Part shown: in pieces, positions 1-6,437 of the stretch
How the letters are laid out: each line of letters opens with the position of its first letter
Position numbering within the stretch: the first letter of the stretch is position 1
Source of the DNA: a bacterium HR37
GTDB lineage: Bacteria > Desulfobacterota_D > UBA1144 > Nemesobacterales > CSP1-2
Length of the DNA: 64,000 nucleotides
NCBI GenBank assembly: GCA_002898375.1
Contig: BEIN01000006.1
Span: 38,596 to 102,595, forward strand
Direction: 5' to 3'
Made by a program: the position numbers and the translations under genes
Notes under the pieces: generated by a model
Seen by the model: only the letters and a program-made list of their open reading frames with translations
Told to the model about the DNA's origin: nothing
The model's database searches: none

Positions 1-1
1 T

Positions 2-1309
2 TTAGGTGGTCGTAGCACGCTTGTTAACTCCTCTATTACCACTGGGGACAGGTTTAGGGGTGCTCTTCTTATAGGTACAAATGCCATTGACAGGGGTATA
101 GGAGAGTCCTTTGGAGTGGATGATAATGTACAGTTCTTTAATGTTCGTATGCTTCATGCAGATATTGTTCTCCCAGCAAACCTTGGTTTTGTGAGGATAG
201 GGCGTCAACCATTTGACTGGGGAATGGGAATACTGGGAAACGGTGGTTGGGACCCACTTTCAGACCTTGGTTTCTTTCTCGATAGGTTTCTCTATCTTAA
301 GTCTTGGCCTCTTTCTGGAGGGACATTTACATTCATCTTTGTTACAGACAGGTTTACCCAAGGTAATACTGTAGTAACTGCACACGGAGATGGATGGGAT
401 GGAGGTGCATTTGCTCTCGTTTACAACCACCCTTCCACATTGGGTGGCAACATAACCATGGGGGTGTACCTGTTTCCCTGGATCCATCAGGAAAACTTTG
501 GAACCGCATGTCCACCTCCTCCATTTGGTGAGGGCAATGCGACACTTTGTCCTCCTGTTCCCGTAGGAGCCGATTTGGACTTGAGGTTCTTTACCCTCTA
601 CTCAGCTTTTGTTGACTACAAAACAGATTTCCTCAGATTAACAGGGGAAATTCAGGGAGGATTTGGAGAGATAGAGGCTGGTCCTGCTGAAATCGATATT
701 GAACCATCAAATATACTCTTTGCTTTACGTGCTGAGGTCTATCCCAGTTTCCCTATAAAGTTCATAGCAGCTGAGTTTGGATGGGCAAGTGGAGATGAAT
801 TTGACCCTAACAGCACGGATGTTGAAGGAAGTGTAATCTTCTTTAACCCTGCTTACAATATTGACAACCTCTTATTTAAGCACATGATACCCACTGTATA
901 CCAAGCTGAAGGTAGTGTAATAAATGCCTTTTATGCAAGGGTATGGGGAACGGTAAATCTTCTAGATAGACTTTCATTCTCCCCACAGGTTCTTGTTGCC
1001 TGGAATCAGGAAACAGATACCTGCGTCAGTGGAGGAGGAACCTGTCTCGGTGGGGTTCCTGTAAATGCTGATAGGTACATGGCAACAGAGTTAGAAGGTA
1101 CTTTTACAGTTAACGTTGTCCCCGGTGTTAACCTTGACATTGTTGGAAGCATTGTAATAGCTGGAGAAGGACTAAAGGATCTCTTAGAAGCACAGGCTAG
1201 AGGTCAACTTGCAAACGCTAACTTAACCGGTACTGTTGATGCAGAGGATGTAGCCTGGGCAGTTCAGGGAAGACTTCTTGTTTTTATAGATGAGTTCCTT
1301 AAAAAATAA
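2..1309 (+). CDS. Outer-membrane beta-barrel (porin-like) protein, 5' end cut by the window
   Basis: The reading frame is open from the first bases of the window to a TAA at 1307-1309, so the N-terminus and signal peptide lie outside. A GTG at 116 is in frame but is unlikely to be the true start, because coding sequence of the same character continues upstream. The visible 435 residues are rich in alternating hydrophobic/polar stretches, Gly and aromatic residues, as in outer-membrane barrel strands. There are two internal Cys-containing loops, near TACPPPPFGEG and TCVSGGGTC. The C-terminus ends in VFIDEFLKK rather than the classical terminal Phe. I do not recognise a specific family. Role as porin or surface barrel is inferred from composition only. 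It converges with the next gene with only 17 bp between the stops, and I see no terminator hairpin there. Confidence 0.6.
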   Translation, partial: LGGRSTLVNSSITTGDRFRGALLIGTNAIDRGIGESFGVDDNVQFFNVRMLHADIVLPANLGFVRIGRQPFDWGMGILGNGGWDPLSDLGFFLDRFLYLKSWPLSGGTFTFIFVTDRFTQGNTVVTAHGDGWDGGAFALVYNHPSTLGGNITMGVYLFPWIHQENFGTACPPPPFGEGNATLCPPVPVGADLDLRFFTLYSAFVDYKTDFLRLTGEIQGGFGEIEAGPAEIDIEPSNILFALRAEVYPSFPIKFIAAEFGWASGDEFDPNSTDVEGSVIFFNPAYNIDNLLFKHMIPTVYQAEGSVINAFYARVWGTVNLLDRLSFSPQVLVAWNQETDTCVSGGGTCLGGVPVNADRYMATELEGTFTVNVVPGVNLDIVGSIVIAGEGLKDLLEAQARGQLANANLTGTVDAEDVAWAVQGRLLVFIDEFLKK

Positions 1310-1326
1310 AAGCTCATAAAAGTGCT

Positions 1327-2478
1327 CTAGATAACTCCCTTCTCTTTAAGAGACTCTATCTCCTCTCTACTGTATCCAAGGGAGATAAGTACCTCCTCTG
1401 TGTTTTCTCCCCAAAGAGGAGGTGGGGTAGCAGAAACACTATCCAGCTCAGACATGATAAAAGGGAGTCTTACCTGAGGTATCTTTTTATCCCCATGGTT
1501 TATCTCAAAAAATAGATTTCTATACCTTAGCTGAGGATGATTTAAAACCTCCCTGAAGTTAAGCACAGGTTCTAAACAGAAATCAAACTCCTCTGCAATC
1601 TGTTCCCACTCACTTCTGGTTTTTAACTGGAATATGCGTGCAACCTCATCTTTGGTTTCTCTGCTGCTATCGTATTGTTTTTCAATTAAATCCTCCCTCC
1701 CAACAGAAAGACAGAAATTCCTCCAGAACTTCTCTTCAAGTATAGCAACGGATACATACCTTTCATCCTTTGTTTTATAGATTCCGTAACATGGAAACTT
1801 ACCGGTAAAATCCGTATTTCCCACCTCTGGCAACTTACCGTCCACCATGTATTTGACAAGATGAAAAGAGAAAAAGCTTATTACGCTCTCTGTCATAGAA
1901 ACATCTATAAATCTTCCCTTTCCATCTTTCTCCCTAGAGATAAACGCACCAAGAATTGCTATAACCGAAAAAAGTGAACTTGCTGCATCAGCAATCCCAG
2001 GAATGGGAGGTAAATCCTCCCCCGTTATCCCAAGAAGCCCTGAAACCGACATACAGTTAAGGTCATGCAAGGCTCTTTCCCTTTTAGGACCGGTTTGACC
2101 ATACCCGGTTATAGCACAGTAGATTACACCTGGATTTATCTCTTTAAGAACACTGTATCCTATGCCTAGTCTATCCATGACCCCGGGCCTAAAGCTCTCA
2201 ACCACGATATCGTATCCGTTTTTTATGAGTTTCTTAAATATCTCCTTTCCCTGCTCAGTTTTTAAATTAAGCCTTATGCTTTTTTTATTCCGGTTTAGAG
2301 CAGCAAAGTAACAACCAAATCCTCCAACATCTGGTTCAATCCAGCGAGCATAGTCCCCTGAATTGGTGTCTTCAATCTTTAATACCTCAGCTCCAAGGTC
2401 TGCAAGAATTAGGGTGGCAAACCCTCCGGGAATAAGCCTGGTTAGATCTAAAACCTTCATTCCCTCAAGTGGAGACAT
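1327..2478 (-). CDS. Family III CoA-transferase / alpha-methylacyl-CoA racemase-like protein
   Basis: This 383-residue protein belongs to the CaiB/BaiF family. Members either transfer CoA between carboxylic acids or, in the AMACR branch, epimerise 2-methylacyl-CoA esters so branched fatty acids can enter beta-oxidation. The N-terminal Rossmann part carries GFATLILADLGAEVLKIE, followed by VVESFRPGVMDRLGIG and ITGYGQTGP. The AMACR-type HDLN motif (catalytic His-Asp region) is present, and GIADAASS supplies an Asp where AMACR enzymes have their second catalytic Asp. This favours a racemase over a transferase, but the substrate is unknown. A GGGGGAAC Shine-Dalgarno sits just upstream of ATG 2478. 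The remnant gene at 2518-2640 lies upstream on the same strand and was probably an operon partner before the mobile-element event. Confidence 0.85.
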   Translation of the reverse strand: MSPLEGMKVLDLTRLIPGGFATLILADLGAEVLKIEDTNSGDYARWIEPDVGGFGCYFAALNRNKKSIRLNLKTEQGKEIFKKLIKNGYDIVVESFRPGVMDRLGIGYSVLKEINPGVIYCAITGYGQTGPKRERALHDLNCMSVSGLLGITGEDLPPIPGIADAASSLFSVIAILGAFISREKDGKGRFIDVSMTESVISFFSFHLVKYMVDGKLPEVGNTDFTGKFPCYGIYKTKDERYVSVAILEEKFWRNFCLSVGREDLIEKQYDSSRETKDEVARIFQLKTRSEWEQIAEEFDFCLEPVLNFREVLNHPQLRYRNLFFEINHGDKKIPQVRLPFIMSELDSVSATPPPLWGENTEEVLISLGYSREEIESLKEKGVI

Positions 2479-2517
2479 ATTGTTCCCCCAGTTAAACCAA
2501 AGAGTTTTGATTTATAA

Positions 2518-2640
2518 CTATATACTACCTGCCTTTATTGCATCAACTCTGGGATTAAAAAACAGTATAGGCATCCCGGGTACGAAATCCTCCAATTTAT
2601 CGTACTTCCTTACAATTTTTGCCATCTCATCTGAGAGTGC
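2518..2640 (-). pseudogene. 3' remnant of an unidentified gene, truncated by a mobile element
   Basis: On the minus strand a frame is open from just after a TAG at about 2641 down to a TAG at 2518-2520. It encodes IALSDEMAKIVRKYDKLEDF followed by VPGMPILFFNPRVDAIKAGSI. The first ATG is at 2625, giving 35 residues. It looks like the genuine C-terminus of a protein whose upstream part was lost where the broken transposase now begins. It precedes the CoA-transferase gene by about 40 bp on the same strand. I do not recognise the family. Confidence 0.4.
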
Positions 2641-2651
2641 AATCTACCCCT

Positions 2652-3053
2652 TTACTCCCAACAGAATATCTCAGACACATAGCCAGTGTCCACCTCCTTG
2701 AAACCAGTTGAATCACAGGCAAACAAAAACCCTAAACCCCTCCTTGAAATAACTACCTCCAAAACCTTCCCTAAAAGCCTCTTTATTTCTTTCCCCTTTC
2801 CTGAGGATAGTAAAAATTCCTCTAAATCCCTATAAGACATATTCCTTATATATATCTTTAAAAGTACACATGAAATTAACTGAGGAAGACTATATATATG
2901 TGGACTCCTCTTATGTGAATACATTGGAAGTGTTTGCCTTGTAACAAAATATGCCACCTTTAAAAACCTCTTGTATCTTCCTTCCCTTTTATTCCTTTTA
3001 ATATTACAATTATTACTAAATCTATTTTGCCTCCTTAAGGTATACTTAACCAT
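2652..3053 (-). pseudogene. Truncated DDE-type (IS4/IS5-like) transposase
   Basis: The 133-residue frame has the look of the N-terminal part of an IS4/IS5-superfamily transposase. It has a basic start, the helical segment HIYSLPQLISCVLLKIYIR then MSYRDLEEFL, and a first catalytic-Asp context FACDSTGFKEVDTGY. Full-length relatives run to 300 or more residues, so the C-terminal two thirds with the other Asp and Glu are missing. The frame stops at the junction with the gene remnant at about 2650. The stretch between SYRDLEEFL and FACDSTG also looks shorter than usual. The start codon sits in the loop of the perfect inverted repeat at 3029-3077. This is a dead element end rather than an active insertion sequence. 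The family assignment is approximate. Confidence 0.65.
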
Positions 3054-3077
3054 ATCTAATTTATACCTTAAGGAGGC
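3029..3077. repeat. Perfect 16-bp inverted repeat spanning the transposase start
   Basis: GCCTCCTTAAGGTATA at 3029-3044 is repeated as its exact reverse complement at 3062-3077, with a 17-nt loop. The loop contains the transposase ATG (3051-3053 on the plus strand), and the left arm encodes transposase codons 4-9. Read on the plus strand the right arm contains AAGGAGG, and read on the minus strand the left arm does too. The structure could be an insertion-sequence end, a hairpin that limits transposase translation, or both. I found no second copy of the arm near the other side of the remnant. Confidence 0.75.
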
Positions 3078-3124
3078 TTATTTTCTATCATCTTTGCAAC
3101 AGAGCAACTTAATTACTTAAAATC

Positions 3125-4492
3125 ATGAATTGTGCAATCTACACAAGAGTTTCAACGGATACTCAAGCAGAAAAAGAATTTTCTTCTTGTGAGGCTCAGG
3201 AAGAAAAGATAAGAGCTTTTATTAAGAGTCAGGATAACTGGAAGGTTTTTAAGGTTTACTCTGATCCCGGTTATACTGGGGCAAATCTTAATCGACCAGC
3301 CTTACAAGAATTACTTGAAGACATTAAACAAGGTCAAATTAACATAGTCTTAGTTTATAAGATTGATAGACTTACCCGTTCTCCTAAAGATTTCTACTGC
3401 TTAATGGAGATTTTTGAAAAATACAAAGTTGATTTTATTTCAATCACGGAAAGATTTGACACCTCTACTCCAGCGGGAAGGCTTTTAAGAAACATAATGC
3501 TTACTTTTGCTCAATTTGAAAAAGAGTTAGCAAGTGAGAGAACAAAGGATAAAATGCTTCAACGTGCAGAAAAAGGTTTGTGGAATGGTGGTATTCCTCC
3601 ATTTGGGTATAAAGCAGTGAATAAGAAACTTGTTCTTGATGAGAAAGAATCCAAAGTTGTAAGGTTAATATTTGAAACTTATGTTGATACTGGATCAGTA
3701 GCAGAAGTTTATAACACACTAAAAGAGAAAAATATTGTAAATAGGCAGGGCAAAGTTTTTACCAAATCAAGTCTCAAGAACATCCTTTCTAATCCTGTCT
3801 ATATAGGAAAGTTAAAATATGCTGGGAAAATTTATAATGGATTGCACCAGCCTATAATTAGTGAACTTCTTTTTAACGAAGCTCAGGAACTACACAAGAA
3901 GAAAGTCAGAAAAATGAAGCTCTTTAGAAATTATCTTTTTACTGGTTTAATTACCTGTGATGAATGCAGATCAAGAATGACTCCCACTTACACAAACAAG
4001 GAAGCAAAACGAGGAAGAAAGAGATATTTTTATTACAGATGCACCTCTACTCTGAAAAGAGACTGGCAGGTATGCACTACAAGACAGGTAAACGCTGACA
4101 GATTAGAAAGATTTGTTTTAGAAAATTTAGAAAGGGTATCCAGAGACGAACCCTACATTGAAAATCTTTGTTTTAGACTCAATCACAATCCAGATGAGTT
4201 GGTTCGAAATTCCCTAATAAAAAATAGAGTATCGGGCGACCGGGCTGGGTTCGAACTAAGCAAGGAGGAATTGAAAATTGACCCCCAGAATTTAATTTTT
4301 CAACTTAAAATCTTCCTTAACACCCTTTCCTCCCTCTCCCGAGCCGAGCAGGTTCTTTTAATAAGAGAAAGGATTGATTCAATAAAATATTCCCAAAAGA
4401 GAATCAGGGTAAACTTTAAATATTCCTTAAATTTCAATAACTTAACCCATCTTCAACAAGGTTCTGGTCAGGTAGGGGTGGTAGGATTTTAG
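3125..4492 (+). CDS. Large serine recombinase (site-specific integrase/resolvase family)
   Basis: The 455-residue protein has a complete serine-recombinase catalytic domain: AIYTRVSTD with the nucleophile Ser near residue 10, LVYKIDRLTRSPKDF, and FAQFEKELASERTKD. A 'recombinase' domain follows (GGIPPFGYK, then VYNTLKEKNIVNRQGK). A zinc-ribbon follows around residues 280-325 (CDECRSRM and YYRCTSTLKRDWQVC), then a C-terminal helical part. Such enzymes integrate or excise mobile elements at att sites, often near tRNA genes. Here the gene ends about 60 bp from the 3' end of tRNA-Asn. No Shine-Dalgarno is visible before ATG 3125. Oddly, the C-terminal region contains SGDRAGFEL, encoded by DNA resembling a tRNA T-arm, so part of this stretch may be acquired sequence. 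No cargo genes remain around it. Confidence 0.9.
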   Translation: MNCAIYTRVSTDTQAEKEFSSCEAQEEKIRAFIKSQDNWKVFKVYSDPGYTGANLNRPALQELLEDIKQGQINIVLVYKIDRLTRSPKDFYCLMEIFEKYKVDFISITERFDTSTPAGRLLRNIMLTFAQFEKELASERTKDKMLQRAEKGLWNGGIPPFGYKAVNKKLVLDEKESKVVRLIFETYVDTGSVAEVYNTLKEKNIVNRQGKVFTKSSLKNILSNPVYIGKLKYAGKIYNGLHQPIISELLFNEAQELHKKKVRKMKLFRNYLFTGLITCDECRSRMTPTYTNKEAKRGRKRYFYYRCTSTLKRDWQVCTTRQVNADRLERFVLENLERVSRDEPYIENLCFRLNHNPDELVRNSLIKNRVSGDRAGFELSKEELKIDPQNLIFQLKIFLNTLSSLSRAEQVLLIRERIDSIKYSQKRIRVNFKYSLNFNNLTHLQQGSGQVGVVGF

Positions 4493-4544
4493 AAAAAGAA
4501 AATAAAAATTTCCTCTCCTCTTACCCCTCTGAATTGGTTCGAAA
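4199..4544 (+). repeat. 11-bp direct repeat flanking the recombinase 3' end, next to tRNA-Asn
   Basis: TTGGTTCGAAA occurs at 4199-4209, inside the recombinase gene, and at 4534-4544, nine bases before the tRNA-Asn 3' end. In translation the two copies give ELVRN and ELVRK. A third related site, GGGTTCGAAC, lies at 4247-4256 and matches the conserved T-arm of tRNA genes. The repeat could be a remnant of att-site recombination at the tRNA. Chance similarity through the conserved TTCGA core is possible. Confidence 0.4.
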
Positions 4545-4552
4545 AGAAATAA

Positions 4553-4628
4553 TGGCTCCGGCGGAGGGATTCGAACCCCCGACCCAGTGGTTAACAGCCA
4601 CTCGCTCTGCCTGCTGAGCTACGCCGGA
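4553..4628 (-). tRNA. tRNA-Asn (anticodon GTT)
   Basis: Read on the minus strand the gene begins TCCGGCGTAGCTCAG and ends CGCCGGA followed by G and an encoded CCA. The 7-bp acceptor stem pairs perfectly. The anticodon loop is CTGTTAA with anticodon GTT, flanked by a paired stem, and the T-arm is GGGGGTTCGAATCCCT. Length 76 nt including CCA. It lies downstream of the DUF309 gene on the same strand and borders the serine recombinase, so it is the probable historic integration target. Confidence 0.97.
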
Positions 4629-4702
4629 ACTTGTGGTTTTAAAATAGGATACATTAAATTTAAATTGAACCTAAGGAGGAGTCAAGTAACCAGAGACATT
4701 TC

Positions 4703-5392
4703 CTAAGAAATCACCTTTAACTTAGGTATTACCAACCGCTCTTTTACATAAGAACCCCTAAGAACTTCTACACAGTTTAAAAGCCCTCTGGTAAAGTCCT
4801 TAACGTCTATTCCCCAAAACACGGGGATAAACCCCTTTAAGTTGTTATAGCTTCTGTTGAGGTAACCGAGTGCTCCCTCATAGTTTTCGTATTCCAGATG
4901 GTAAAAAGCAACGCATGCATGAATTAACCCCTTTAAAAACTCCTTTTCCCTTCCTTCTGACCTTTTCCATAAATCCTCCAAAAACTCATGGCACTCAAAG
5001 TAAAAACCGCTGTTAAAAAGCAAAATACCCTTTTTTAACTCATCAACTAAAAACCCTTTATCCGCTGAGAGCTCCTTCGATAGAAATCCCCAGTAAGATT
5101 TAACCCTACTACATATATACGAACCATAACCCTTAAACTCCTCTCTAAGCTCAACCATACCTTCCGGAGATACACAGAATAGGGAGAGAAAGCAGCTATC
5201 CCTAGACACACTTTTCCAGTCTATACATTCTTGGATATCCCTTACATCTACCTTCCCTGTACATAAAATACGCTCACAGAGAACCTTAAGAGAATGCAAA
5301 ATAGAGTAAGACATGGATGCTTTAATAGAGGTTAGCAAAATATCACTTAAAATATTTCTTATTTTAACCTCCGTTTTTGTTCTTTTTTTCAT
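4703..5392 (-). CDS. DUF309-domain protein
   Basis: This 229-residue protein has a C-terminal half matching DUF309. LFNSGFYFECHEFLEDLWKR and GLIHACVAFYHLEYENYEGA form the paired helices with the conserved His/Glu of 'FExHExLExxW'. That family is all-helical and of unknown biochemical role. The first 110 or so residues (basic start, then Leu/Ser-rich helices) are not part of DUF309 and I do not recognise them, so this is a longer than usual member. It stands alone, followed on the same strand by tRNA-Asn, and diverges from rpoH across about 100 bp of AT-rich DNA that should hold both promoters. Confidence 0.75.
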   Translation of the reverse strand: MKKRTKTEVKIRNILSDILLTSIKASMSYSILHSLKVLCERILCTGKVDVRDIQECIDWKSVSRDSCFLSLFCVSPEGMVELREEFKGYGSYICSRVKSYWGFLSKELSADKGFLVDELKKGILLFNSGFYFECHEFLEDLWKRSEGREKEFLKGLIHACVAFYHLEYENYEGALGYLNRSYNNLKGFIPVFWGIDVKDFTRGLLNCVEVLRGSYVKERLVIPKLKVIS

Positions 5393-5495
5393 CTAATAAT
5401 TTATAATATATCAAAAGAAAAGAGAAAAGCCTTTCTTTTTTTGCAATGCAAAATGTTGTAAAATAAACTAAAACTGCAAACCTAGAAATTTTGAT

Positions 5496-6437
5496 ATGTC
5501 TGATACAGATATAAAAGAACTGGAAATAGAGGTTCAACAGGAAGGGGAAGAAACAAAAGAAGAGGAAAAACAGCTTGGTGTATCCCTTCCAGCACTTACA
5601 GACTCAATAGAGAGGTACCTTGCTGAGATAAGCAACTACCCTATTCTCAGCAGAGAAGAAGAGTACGAGCTTGCCATGAGATACAAGAAGTACGGAGACC
5701 TCGAAGCTGCAAGGAAGCTTGTAGTATCAAACCTAAGATTTGTGGTAAAGATAGCCAATGAGTATAAGGGATATGGGCTTAACATAATGGACCTTATTCA
5801 GGAAGGCAACATAGGGCTTATGCAGGCTGTAAAGAGATTTGACCCAACAAAGGGATACCGCCTTATATCCTATGCTGTCTGGTGGATAAGAGCCTACATA
5901 CAGAACTACATAATAAGAACATGGAGCCTGGTTAAGATAGGAACAACACAGGCACAAAGAAAGCTCTTCTACAAGCTGCGCTCAACAAAGCAGAAGATGG
6001 AGATGACAGAAGAGACTCTAGATCCCGAAGCGTACAAAAACCTTGCAGAGGAACTGGGGGTATCGGATGAAAGCGTTATAGAGATGGATCAGAGAATGGG
6101 TGGCAAAGACCTATCGCTTGATACAGAGGTTAACGAAGAGGGAGAAACAACCCATCTTGACTTCCTCGTCGATGAAACCTCAAATCAGGAAGAGGTAATC
6201 ACGAAGGTCGAAGAAGAGGAAAAGCTAAAGAAAGGGCTTCAAGTTGCACTCAGATCCCTTAAGGATAGGGAAAGATTTATAATAGAGAACAGAATCCTTA
6301 GGGAAAAGCCTCTGACGCTTGAGGAACTCGGGCAAAAGCTTAACCTATCCAGAGAACGGGTAAGGCAGATTGAAAGCGCAGCACTTAAAAAGATAAGAGA
6401 CATACTGGAGAAAGAAGGTATAAGCGAGCCATCTTAA
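5496..6437 (+). CDS. rpoH: RNA polymerase sigma factor RpoH (sigma-32 type)
   Basis: This 313-residue protein is a heat-shock-type sigma factor of the sigma-70 family. The order is an acidic N-terminal extension to about residue 28, region 1.2/2 (YLAEISNYPILSREEEYELA; RFVVKIANEYKGYGLNIMDL; RFDPTKGYRLISYAVWWIR), the diagnostic RpoH box QRKLFYKLRSTK at 154-165, and region 4 with the helix-turn-helix LTLEELGQKLNLSRERVRQI near the end. It directs RNA polymerase to chaperone and protease promoters. The acidic extension of about 25 residues is longer than in E. coli. No Shine-Dalgarno is obvious before ATG 5496. Its 3' end overlaps alaS (opposite strand) by 4 bp. A possible client, hsp20, lies at 25 kb. 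Confidence 0.95.
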   Translation: MSDTDIKELEIEVQQEGEETKEEEKQLGVSLPALTDSIERYLAEISNYPILSREEEYELAMRYKKYGDLEAARKLVVSNLRFVVKIANEYKGYGLNIMDLIQEGNIGLMQAVKRFDPTKGYRLISYAVWWIRAYIQNYIIRTWSLVKIGTTQAQRKLFYKLRSTKQKMEMTEETLDPEAYKNLAEELGVSDESVIEMDQRMGGKDLSLDTEVNEEGETTHLDFLVDETSNQEEVITKVEEEEKLKKGLQVALRSLKDRERFIIENRILREKPLTLEELGQKLNLSRERVRQIESAALKKIRDILEKEGISEPS

